Positions 1 to 6,915 of a stretch of 64,000 nucleotides of DNA are shown in pieces. Source of the stretch: Yoonia sp. R2331 (GTDB lineage Bacteria; Pseudomonadota; Alphaproteobacteria; Rhodobacterales; Rhodobacteraceae); assembly GCF_041103235.1 (NCBI RefSeq), contig NZ_JBGCUN010000001.1, positions 868,001 through 932,000 of the forward strand, read 5' to 3'. The translations under genes were made by a program, and so were the position numbers. Under the pieces are notes generated by a model. That model made no database searches, had not been told where the DNA came from, and saw nothing but the letters and a program-made list of their open reading frames with translations. Numbering within the stretch: the first letter of the stretch is position 1; every line of letters starts with the position of its first letter.

Positions 1-559
1 TGACGAGATGCGCCACAGCCTGCGCGGGGTCATCCGGGCAGTGGATGACAGCGCCCGCTCTGCCGGGCAATTGCTGGATCATGCGACCGTTGTTTATCGC
101 AGCGACCAGCAAAGCGGCGATGCGGTGGACCTTGCCGATTTGGTGCGGCGTGTGGCGCAGGGGCACGAGGCTGTGGCGGATATGCGTGACATCACGGTTA
201 CGGTCAGCCTGCCCGATCAGCCGGTGCCGCTGTCCTTTGATGCGCTGCTGCTGGAAAGCGCGCTGCGCAACCTGATCGACAATGCGATCAAGTATTCTGA
301 CCCCGGCGGCGCGGTCGAGGTTATCCTGACCGAGGGTGCAGTGATCACGGTCAAGGATCGGGGCAGGGGCTTGCAGGGCATGGACCCGGCCCAGCTGACG
401 GGACGGTTCAAACGCGGGCAGAACGTGGCGGATGTTGTGGGGTCGGGCCTTGGGTTGACCATCGTGCAAGACGTGGCGCGCGCGCAGGGTGGTCATTTGG
501 AACTGGTAGAGCGGAAAGGGGGCGGTGTATGCGCGACATGGGTATTGTCACAGGCCTAG
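1..559 (+). CDS. Sensor histidine kinase, C-terminal part (5' end outside window)
   Basis: This is the ATP-binding (HATPase_c) half of a two-component sensor kinase; the reading frame is already open at base 2, so the sensor and phospho-acceptor His region lie upstream of the window. Counting from the Met codon at base 8, the N box NLIDNAIKYS is near residue 88, the G1 box DRGRG near 117 and the G2 box GSGLGL at 145-150. All the ATP-lid motifs look intact, so the kinase should be active. Its last 31 bases overlap the start of the downstream periplasmic binding protein gene. That points to co-expression and a possible joint role in sensing a solute. The substrate cannot be told from the sequence. 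Confidence 0.88.
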   Translation, partial: DEMRHSLRGVIRAVDDSARSAGQLLDHATVVYRSDQQSGDAVDLADLVRRVAQGHEAVADMRDITVTVSLPDQPVPLSFDALLLESALRNLIDNAIKYSDPGGAVEVILTEGAVITVKDRGRGLQGMDPAQLTGRFKRGQNVADVVGSGLGLTIVQDVARAQGGHLELVERKGGGVCATWVLSQA

Positions 560-1563
560 CGGCGATGGTCTGGGCGGCGGCAGGGGCGGCGTTTGAGGTC
601 GAGGAAGTCACCGTCTTTGCGGGCCGCGCCGATGGGGCGACGTTGGATATCCTGTCGACCACCGACACAGAGGCCTTTGCCCCGCTGATCGAGGCCTTTC
701 AGGCGCAGAACCCGGACGTGACGATCAACTACACGGTGGCCAACAGCCAAGAGGTTTATGCCGCGATCTATGACGAGGGCGCGGCGTTTGATCTGGTGGT
801 GTCCTCGGCCATGGATTTGCAGATGAAGCTGGCCAATGACGGCTTTGGCCGCAGCCATGCGTCAGATGCCACAGAGCGGCTGCCGGATTGGGCGCGCTGG
901 TCGGATCAGCTGTTTGCCTTTGCGCAGGAACCGGTGGTGTTGATTGCGAACCGCGCCGCTTTTGCCGATATGCCGTTGCCGCGCACGCGCGATGATCTGA
1001 TCCGGCTGATGCGCGAATATCCAGAGCGGTTTCGCGGGCGGATTGGCACCTATGATCCCAATCTGTCGGGGGCGGGCTATCTGTTTGCCACGCAGGATGC
1101 GCGCCAGTCGGATACGATCTGGCGGCTGGCCGAGGTGATGGGCGGGCTTGATCCGGCGCTGTTTGGGTCGAGTGGTGCGATGATTGACGGGGTCCGCTCG
1201 GGCGAGCTGACGTTGGCCTATAACGTGGTGGGCAGCTATGCCGCCGCAAGGCTGGGCCAGGATGGTGCGGGCGTGGTGATCGAGGCTGAGGATTTCACCC
1301 ATGTGTTGTTGCGCACAGCGTTGATCCCACGCACTGCACAGGCACCCGAAGGGGGGGCCGCGTTCCTTGATTTCCTGTTGTCGGAGGATGGCCAGCACCT
1401 GATCGAGGCGGAAACAGGTCTGCCGCGCATCAATGAGGCGGCCCTTGCGGCCAGTCCGCATTTGCGGCCCATCCGGCTTGATCTGGGTCTTTTGGTCTTT
1501 GTGGACCCGCTGATGCGGCAGCGGTTTTTGTCGGAATGGACGGCGGCTGTATTGCAGCCGTGA
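529..1563 (+). CDS. ABC-type extracellular solute-binding protein, kinase-associated
   Basis: A 344-residue periplasmic binding protein of the type 2 (Fe3+/polyamine/sugar-like) fold. The N-terminus is a signal peptide with a hydrophobic core at about residues 5-21 and an Ala-rich cleavage region. It is followed by a PBP-like segment (LIEAFQAQNPDVTINY) and, near the C-terminus, the typical FLLSEDGQHLIEAETG helix. No permease or ATPase gene follows; the next gene is a pseudouridine synthase. The start overlaps the histidine kinase by 31 bases, so the pair is transcribed together. The protein may present ligand to the kinase rather than, or as well as, feeding a transporter. The ligand is not predictable; the alternative is a plain transporter component encoded apart from its partners. 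Confidence 0.8.
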   Translation: MRDMGIVTGLAAMVWAAAGAAFEVEEVTVFAGRADGATLDILSTTDTEAFAPLIEAFQAQNPDVTINYTVANSQEVYAAIYDEGAAFDLVVSSAMDLQMKLANDGFGRSHASDATERLPDWARWSDQLFAFAQEPVVLIANRAAFADMPLPRTRDDLIRLMREYPERFRGRIGTYDPNLSGAGYLFATQDARQSDTIWRLAEVMGGLDPALFGSSGAMIDGVRSGELTLAYNVVGSYAAARLGQDGAGVVIEAEDFTHVLLRTALIPRTAQAPEGGAAFLDFLLSEDGQHLIEAETGLPRINEAALAASPHLRPIRLDLGLLVFVDPLMRQRFLSEWTAAVLQP

Positions 1564-1591
1564 CAGGGGCGGCGATTGCCGCTAGGACGCG

Positions 1592-2623
1592 ATGATGACC
1601 CGGATCACCTTTGAAATTGGCGCAAGCCCTGCACCCCGGCTGGACAAGGCGCTGGCCCGCGATGTGCCGCCAGAGGCCGAGCTGAGCCGCTCGCGTCTGG
1701 TGCGGTTGATTGCAGAGGGTGCGGTGCAGATCGACGGCGCGGTAGTCACGGACGCCAAGCGCAAGGTGGGGCCGGGCGCGCAGGTGGTGATTACGCTGGC
1801 CCCGGCAGCGGCCCCTGATCACATCGCCCCTGAACCCATCCCGCTGGAGGTGGTGTTTGAAGACGCCGATCTGATCGTGGTCAACAAACCCGCAGGCATG
1901 GTGGTGCATCCGGCGCCCGGCACGCCGGGTGGCACGCTGGTCAATGCGCTGATGCACCATTGCGGTGATGATTTGTCGGGTGTGGGCGGGGTCAAGCGCC
2001 CCGGCATCGTGCACCGGATCGACAAGGATACCACCGGGCTGCTTGTCGCGGCCAAGTCGGATGCCGCCCATCAGGGCCTTGCGCAGCAGTTCGCCGACCA
2101 CAGCGTCGCGCGGCGTTATCTGGCGGTGTGTTACGGGATGCCTGACACTGCCGACCCCCGGCTGCGCGGGATCAAGGGCGTGTCGTTCGAGCCGGGTAAT
2201 ATCGTCAAGGTGCAGACCTTTCTGGGCCGCCACCGCACGGACCGGCAGCGGCAGGCAGTGTCTTTTGAACAGGGCCGTCATGCGGTGACGCGGGTGCGCG
2301 TCGTTGACCCTCTCGGGTCGCCTCCGGCGGGGGCGCTGGTGGAATGCTGGCTGGAGACCGGGCGCACGCATCAGATCCGTGTGCATATGGCGCATATGGG
2401 CCACGCGCTGATCGGTGATCCGGTTTATGGCGGGCGCAGAAAATTGAGCGAAAAGGCAATAGGCGTGGGCGGAGTTACCGCAGCGGCAAGCTTTGCCCGG
2501 CAAGCGTTGCATGCGGCGACCTTGGGGTTTGTGCACCCTGTCACGGGGCAAAACCTTGAATTCGCAGCCGAATTGCCCGCGGATATGGCAGGTCTAGTCA
2601 CGAAAATGCACAAAGATGGCTGA
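1592..2623 (+). CDS. RluA-family 23S rRNA pseudouridine synthase
   Basis: Converts specific uridines of rRNA to pseudouridine in the cytoplasm. The 343-residue protein has an N-terminal S4 RNA-binding domain (about residues 15-75, with RLDKAL and SRLVRLIAEGAV) followed by the RluA catalytic domain. The family signature HRIDKDTTGLLV starts at residue 141, so the catalytic Asp is D144. The later motif ETGRTHQIRVH is also present. S4 plus length best fit the RluD/RluC branch, but the exact uridine targets cannot be assigned from sequence. A second Met codon follows the first directly, so the start may be at 1595. It sits alone between the binding protein gene and rpoH. Confidence 0.93.
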   Translation: MMTRITFEIGASPAPRLDKALARDVPPEAELSRSRLVRLIAEGAVQIDGAVVTDAKRKVGPGAQVVITLAPAAAPDHIAPEPIPLEVVFEDADLIVVNKPAGMVVHPAPGTPGGTLVNALMHHCGDDLSGVGGVKRPGIVHRIDKDTTGLLVAAKSDAAHQGLAQQFADHSVARRYLAVCYGMPDTADPRLRGIKGVSFEPGNIVKVQTFLGRHRTDRQRQAVSFEQGRHAVTRVRVVDPLGSPPAGALVECWLETGRTHQIRVHMAHMGHALIGDPVYGGRRKLSEKAIGVGGVTAAASFARQALHAATLGFVHPVTGQNLEFAAELPADMAGLVTKMHKDG

Positions 2624-2718
2624 AACAAGCCATCGCATGTGCGTGAGCGCACGCAAACGCGACTTTCCATTTCAGCCCGGTGCATTCATTTATTGTTAAC
2701 GAAATGCGGCGACATGGA

Positions 2719-2747
2719 CTTGAACCCGCAAGACTGACAACCCATAT
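2719..2747 (+). promoter_or_regulatory. Heat-shock (sigma-32-type) promoter of rpoH
   Basis: CTTGAA at 2719-2724 and CCCATAT at 2741-2747 are separated by 16 bases. This fits the sigma-32 consensus (CTTGAA, 13-17 bases, CCCCATnT) well. Initiation would fall near 2754, giving a leader of about 38 bases before the rpoH start at 2792, with a GAGAGGG ribosome binding site at 2777-2783. It implies that RpoH activates its own gene, as described for Caulobacter. The match is visual; a vegetative promoter may overlap it. Confidence 0.6.
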
Positions 2748-2791
2748 CCATGTTAAGCCTGTAAACATCGGGCGACGAGAGGGATAAAGAA

Positions 2792-3688
2792 ATGGCCAAT
2801 TATGCAAATCTACCAGCACCGACCCCGGAAGGCGGGTTGAACCGGTATATGCAGGAAATCCGCAAGTTCCCCATGCTGGAACCGGAAGAAGAATACATGC
2901 TGGCCAAGCGCTGGGTCGAAAACGAAGACACCGAAGCGGCCCACAAAATGGTCACATCTCATCTGCGGCTCGCCGCAAAAATCGCCATGGGCTATCGCGG
3001 CTATGGGCTGCCCCAGGCCGAGGTCATATCCGAGGCAAACGTGGGCCTGATGCAGGCGGTCAAGAAATTCGACCCCGAGAAGGGCTTTCGCCTGGCGACC
3101 TACGCCATGTGGTGGATCCGTGCCAGCATTCAGGAATACGTGCTGCGGTCCTGGTCGATGGTTAAGCTGGGCACGACGTCCGCGCAGAAAAAGCTGTTCT
3201 TCAACCTGCGCAAGGCAAAGTCGCGGATTGGCGCGCTGGAAGACGGCGATTTGCGCCCGGAAAACGTAGAACGGATCGCAAAAGACCTTGGCGTGACCGA
3301 AAAGGAAGTCATCAGCATGAACCGGCGTCTGTCGGGCGGTGATGCCAGCCTGAATGCGACTGTCGGGTCCGAAGGCGAAGGCACGATGCAATGGCAGGAT
3401 TGGCTGGAAGACGAAGACGCCGATCAGGCCGGTGACTATGAAGCCAAGGATGAGATGGACGCGCGGCGCGCGCTTCTGGCCGAGGCGATGGATGTGCTGA
3501 ATGACCGTGAGAAGGACATTCTGGTGCAGCGCCGTCTGGCCGAAGAGACGATCACGCTGGAAGACCTGTCCAGCCAATATGACGTCAGCCGTGAACGCAT
3601 CCGCCAGATCGAAGTGCGCGCCTTTGAAAAGCTGCAAAAGCGCATGAAGGAACTGGCGAAAGCCAAGGGCATGCTGGAACCGGCGTAA
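2792..3688 (+). CDS. rpoH: RNA polymerase heat-shock sigma factor RpoH
   Basis: Alternative sigma factor that directs RNA polymerase to heat-shock promoters. The 298-residue protein has sigma region 2 at about residues 54-122 (including LATYAMWWIRASIQEYVL). The RpoH-specific box QKKLFFNLR is at 132-140, which separates it from the housekeeping sigma. Region 4 contains the helix-turn-helix near 254-282 (LEDLSSQYDVSRERIRQIE). Length is typical. It is preceded by a heat-shock-like promoter and a good ribosome binding site, and followed by a strong terminator, so it is monocistronic. Rhodobacterales often carry two RpoH paralogues; the box and N-terminus suggest the RpoHI type, which is an inference. 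Confidence 0.97.
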   Translation: MANYANLPAPTPEGGLNRYMQEIRKFPMLEPEEEYMLAKRWVENEDTEAAHKMVTSHLRLAAKIAMGYRGYGLPQAEVISEANVGLMQAVKKFDPEKGFRLATYAMWWIRASIQEYVLRSWSMVKLGTTSAQKKLFFNLRKAKSRIGALEDGDLRPENVERIAKDLGVTEKEVISMNRRLSGGDASLNATVGSEGEGTMQWQDWLEDEDADQAGDYEAKDEMDARRALLAEAMDVLNDREKDILVQRRLAEETITLEDLSSQYDVSRERIRQIEVRAFEKLQKRMKELAKAKGMLEPA

Positions 3689-3715
3689 GCCTGACCAGAG
3701 TGCTGCAATGATGAT

Positions 3716-3747
3716 CCCCGTCGGAGCCTCCGGCGGGGATATTTTTT
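3716..3747 (+). terminator. Rho-independent terminator of rpoH
   Basis: A 9-bp GC stem (CCCCGTCGG with CCGGCGGGG, one G-T pair) closes a 5-base loop at 3716-3738 and is followed directly by ATATTTTTT. It lies 28 bases after the rpoH stop. The same DNA is a copy of the dispersed repeat with the GCCAGAAGAA tail. Confidence 0.85.
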
Positions 3748-3757
3748 GCCAGAAGAA
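3719..3757 (+). repeat. Dispersed palindromic repeat, module A (copy 1)
   Basis: The core GTCGGAGCCTCCGGCGGGG followed by ATATTTTTTGCCAGAAGAAG is nearly identical over about 38 bases to the copy at 19558-19596. The hairpin half works as the rpoH terminator; the conserved purine-rich tail beyond the T-run is not explained by termination. Confidence 0.8.
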
Positions 3758-3818
3758 GGGGTGACCTTTGCGCGTGGATCGGAAATGATTGCGCTATCAG
3801 TCATCAGGAGGAACGGCG

Positions 3819-4781
3819 ATGCGGTGGGGTATCTTGGGCGCGGCCAAGTTCGCGCGGGAACATATGGGGCCTGCGATCCATGCAGCGCGCGGGGCAGAGC
3901 TGACGGCGATTGCCACATCGGATGCGGCCAAGGCGGCGCCATTTGCCGCATTTGCACCCGGGTTGCGGGTGTTGACCGATTATGACGCCCTGTTGGCCGA
4001 CCCGGAGATTGATGCGGTCTACGTGCCGCTGCCGAACCACATGCATGTGGACTGGACGATCAAGGCGTTGGAGGCGGGCAAGCATGTCTTGTGCGAAAAG
4101 CCGATCACCCTGAAGGCCGATCAGTTTGACGCGCTGATTGCTGCGCGCGATGCCGCAGGCAAGCTGGCGGCTGAGGCGTTCATGATCGTGCATCATCCGC
4201 AATTCCAGCGCGCGCGCGATCTGGTACAGGGCGGGGCCATTGGCCGGTTGCGGCACGTGGATGCAGCATTTTCGTTCAACAATGCGGCTGACACGACCAA
4301 CATCCGGCAGGACCCTGCCAAAGGTGGCGGCGGCTTGCGCGACATCGGGGTCTATACCTTTGGCGGCGCGCGCTTTGTCACCGGGCAAGAGCCGGAAGCG
4401 ATCCAGCACGCTGATCTGACGACGGAAAACGGGGTGGACGTGATAGCCCGTGTGGCGGCAAAATTCCCCGGGTTCAGCTATGCCGCGATGGTGTCGATGC
4501 GGATGTTTGCGCGGCAATATATTGCCTTTCACGGCGACAAAGGGCTGCTGACGCTGACGTGTCCGTTTAACGCCAATGTTTTTGGCGCCGCAGAGCTGGT
4601 GCTGGAAAACGATGGCATGGTCACAACCACCGAGCGTTGGCCGGGGGTGAACCACTACGTCCTGCAGGTCGAAAACTTCTGCGCCGCAGCACGGGGCGAG
4701 GCGGCATACCCTTGCCCGCTTGAGTTCTCTCGTGGCACACAAGAGATGATGGATATGGTCTTTGCCGCAGGGGGGCAATGA
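3819..4781 (+). CDS. Gfo/Idh/MocA-family NAD(P)-dependent oxidoreductase
   Basis: A 320-residue oxidoreductase of the family that acts on sugars, inositols and related polyols. The N-terminal Rossmann motif WGILGAAKFA begins at residue 3, and the family motif CEKPIT near residue 90 carries the Lys used in catalysis and cofactor binding. The C-terminal part is the Gfo/Idh/MocA alpha/beta domain. The start at 3819 is chosen because a perfect AGGAGG lies at 3806-3811; an in-frame ATG 30 bases upstream has no such site. The end overlaps the DUF4389 gene by ATGA. Substrate unknown. Confidence 0.9.
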   Translation: MRWGILGAAKFAREHMGPAIHAARGAELTAIATSDAAKAAPFAAFAPGLRVLTDYDALLADPEIDAVYVPLPNHMHVDWTIKALEAGKHVLCEKPITLKADQFDALIAARDAAGKLAAEAFMIVHHPQFQRARDLVQGGAIGRLRHVDAAFSFNNAADTTNIRQDPAKGGGGLRDIGVYTFGGARFVTGQEPEAIQHADLTTENGVDVIARVAAKFPGFSYAAMVSMRMFARQYIAFHGDKGLLTLTCPFNANVFGAAELVLENDGMVTTTERWPGVNHYVLQVENFCAAARGEAAYPCPLEFSRGTQEMMDMVFAAGGQ

Positions 4782-5062
4782 TGATGGAGAACGAGGGCCA
4801 AGAGGTCAACAAAGACGACCTGGAGCCGCTTTGGATGCGGCTGATCAACATGGTGATTGTGTGGATCATGCTGAGCTTTGCCAGCTCATTGCTGGGTCTG
4901 ATGACGATTGCGCAGTTCGTCGTGATGCTGGTCAACCAGCGCAAACCGAATGAGCAGTTGGCCGAGATGGGCACGACGCTGGGCGTCTGGATGGCCAAGG
5001 CTGCGCGCTATCAGACCGGTGCGAGCGAGGTGAAGCCTTGGCCGTGGACGACGCTGGACTAG
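4778..5062 (+). CDS. DUF4389 small membrane protein
   Basis: A 94-residue protein with two closely spaced hydrophobic segments (about residues 26-40 and 42-53, WIMLSFASSLLGLMTIAQFVVML). They are followed by the family-like pattern of a short basic turn (NQRKPNEQL), an amphipathic helix and a C-terminal KPWPW near the end. This matches the DUF4389 family as I remember it; no biochemical role is known. Three tandem Met codons leave the exact start among 4778, 4781 and 4784. It is translationally coupled to the oxidoreductase upstream, and its stop is only 23 bases from the convergent LysM gene. Confidence 0.8.
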   Translation: MMMENEGQEVNKDDLEPLWMRLINMVIVWIMLSFASSLLGLMTIAQFVVMLVNQRKPNEQLAEMGTTLGVWMAKAARYQTGASEVKPWPWTTLD

Positions 5063-5085
5063 ATGTCGTCGCGTCGCCGCGCGCT

Positions 5086-5574
5086 TTAGATGTCGTCGCG
5101 CGGGATGCGCAGCACCTGACCGGGAAAGATCAGGTCGGGACTGGTCAGGATATGGGCGTTGGCGCGAAAGATGGGTTGAAAATCTGCGCTGCCGTATTGC
5201 GCACTGGCGATGCTGGTGAGCGTGTCGCCTGACTGCACCGTGTAGGGCTGCCAACCGCGATAGCCGGGCATGATTCGCGGGCCGTAAAGCAGCGGGATCA
5301 TCACGCGCGGGCCGTCGGCTGTTGCACCGTCATCGGCCAACGTCAGGAACACGCGATCCAGCTGAAACAGGTTGGTGTCGGGAATGTCGATACTGGCCTG
5401 GAACTGGCGCAGGCCAAGTGACCCGACAGATGCGATGGCGCTGTATTCATCGTGGCCTTCGGTAACAGAGACAGAAAGCGAGCCTTCGAACGCAGTGGCG
5501 TTGCCGGCGATCAGGATGGTCGGGCCCACAAGGTCAAAGGGTGCGGGTTGTTGGATGTCGAGTGTGACGGACAT
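5086..5574 (-). CDS. Gmad2-like and LysM domain protein
   Basis: A 162-residue protein. The first 105 residues resemble the Gmad2 immunoglobulin-like domain (GNATAFEGSLSVSV, LFQLDRVFLTLAD). Residues about 108-159 form a LysM peptidoglycan-binding domain (YTVQSGDTLTSIASAQYG ... FPGQVLRIP). No clear signal peptide is visible, which is odd for a cell-wall-binding module, so export may depend on an unrecognised signal or the start may be wrong. The last 14 bases of the gene are duplicated 27 bases further downstream (5060-5073), ending in a second stop. It probably binds murein; partner unknown. Confidence 0.8.
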   Translation of the reverse strand: MSVTLDIQQPAPFDLVGPTILIAGNATAFEGSLSVSVTEGHDEYSAIASVGSLGLRQFQASIDIPDTNLFQLDRVFLTLADDGATADGPRVMIPLLYGPRIMPGYRGWQPYTVQSGDTLTSIASAQYGSADFQPIFRANAHILTSPDLIFPGQVLRIPRDDI

Positions 5575-5657
5575 GGGAAACTCCTTGCTGCTGAAATGGG
5601 GACAGTATGCGGCAAGGGGGTGCGGCGGCCTATGGAGGTTTTCCCGCCCCGGCTGAT

Positions 5658-6137
5658 TTACACCAAGGGCAGGCGCAGGATGTGCTGTGGTCCGGCGAGG
5701 CCCAGCATGTGCTGGGTGCCCGTGTCGGTCCAGCCGCCTTTGAGGTAGGATTTGTAGGCGCCCGCGTTACGGGTGTTCACAGTCAGGTAGGCCGCTGTTT
5801 TCAAAGGATAAAGCGGTGGCAGATAGTGAGGCATCAGACGGCAGGCCGCAGCCCCGAACCCAGCGCCCTGGCGGTCCTGATCAATGATCATCGCACGGAT
5901 GCCGATGCTGTCGGCGGGGGCAAAGGTGTGGGCGATATGGTAGGCGCGGTCGACTTTGAACATGCCGATGACGTCGCCCTTGTGCAGGATGACATGGATG
6001 TCCGCGGTGTCTTCGGGGGTGTCCAAAGCCTCGGCCGGTTGGCCGGAGAAGACGACTTGGAACGGTTTGACGGTGACCGCGCGCAATGCGTTGTGGTGCG
6101 CGTCATCCAACGGCGCAAGGGTAATAGGGTTGAGCAT
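5658..6137 (-). CDS. GNAT-family N-acetyltransferase
   Basis: A 159-residue acetyl-CoA-dependent acyltransferase. The acetyl-CoA-binding loop is the degenerate DQDRQGAGFGAAACRLM near residues 87-103, followed by a typical final strand and helix (LTVNTRNAGAYKSYLKGGW). The start at 6137 is chosen because the conserved part begins there (LNPITLAPLDDAHHNALRAV); the open frame runs further upstream into the intergenic space but with no family similarity. It is divergent from the PPOX gene with 94 bases between them, which must hold both promoters. Substrate unknown; it could act on a small amine or a protein N-terminus. Confidence 0.85.
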   Translation of the reverse strand: MLNPITLAPLDDAHHNALRAVTVKPFQVVFSGQPAEALDTPEDTADIHVILHKGDVIGMFKVDRAYHIAHTFAPADSIGIRAMIIDQDRQGAGFGAAACRLMPHYLPPLYPLKTAAYLTVNTRNAGAYKSYLKGGWTDTGTQHMLGLAGPQHILRLPLV

Positions 6138-6231
6138 GGCGCGTTTGCCTTTAAGGTTTGGCCAGAAAGTGGCGGTAATTCGGGGGCTTGGCAACCCGGC
6201 GCTGTGCCACCCGGAACCGAAAGGCGGCACC

Positions 6232-6882
6232 ATGACAGGATTTACCATCCGTCCCGAACACCAGATCAGCAATGCAAAGGCGTTGCGCGCGCTTTACCCG
6301 GCCACCCATGATCTGGCGAGCCGCAAGAGCCTGAGCAAGCTCGACAAACATGCGCGCGACTTTATCGCGCGGTCGCCGTTTTTGTGTCTGGGGACTCAGG
6401 ACCGCGATGGGTGTGCCGACGTCAGCCCGCGCGGCGACCCGGTGGGCTTTGTGCAGGTGCTGGACGATCAGACCATCGCGATCCCGGATCGGCCGGGCAA
6501 TAACCGGTTGGATAGTCTGGCGAACATCGTCGACAACCCGAACGTCGGGGTTCTGTTCATCATTCCGGGATACGACGACACCCTGCGCCTGAACGGGCAG
6601 GCGTCATTGGTGACTGATCCTGGGCTATTGGACCGCATGAAGGTGCATGACCGCGCGCCGCGTTTGGCGATTGTCGTCAAGGTGACAGAGGTGTTCATGC
6701 ATTGCGCCAAGGCGTTCCGACGATCGCATTTGTGGGACCCGACCCAGTTTCAGGACAGGTCCGTTATGCCGTCCCTGATGCAGATCATGTTGGACCAAAC
6801 CGATGGGGCGCCACAGGACGCTGACACGATGAAAGCCATCGATGATGATCTGGAAGAGCGCTACAAATCCTCAATGTACTAG
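6232..6882 (+). CDS. Pyridoxamine 5'-phosphate oxidase-family FMN-binding protein
   Basis: A 216-residue flavin-binding split-barrel protein of the MSMEG_1061-like subgroup. Its motifs include FIARSPFLCLGTQDRDGCADVSPRG (about residues 42-66), then IAIPDRPGNNRLDSLANIV and a C-terminal helix with HCAKAFRRSHLW. The family contains flavin-dependent reductases and F420 or FMN enzymes; a role in pyridoxal phosphate synthesis is unlikely because the PdxH active-site segments are missing. The start at 6232 follows a GGCGGCACC stretch and gives the usual length. It stands alone, divergent from the GNAT gene and convergent with pepF. Confidence 0.85.
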   Translation: MTGFTIRPEHQISNAKALRALYPATHDLASRKSLSKLDKHARDFIARSPFLCLGTQDRDGCADVSPRGDPVGFVQVLDDQTIAIPDRPGNNRLDSLANIVDNPNVGVLFIIPGYDDTLRLNGQASLVTDPGLLDRMKVHDRAPRLAIVVKVTEVFMHCAKAFRRSHLWDPTQFQDRSVMPSLMQIMLDQTDGAPQDADTMKAIDDDLEERYKSSMY

Positions 6883-6915
6883 GGGCGCGGCCCTATGGCG
6901 GGCCGCGCCAGCTGA

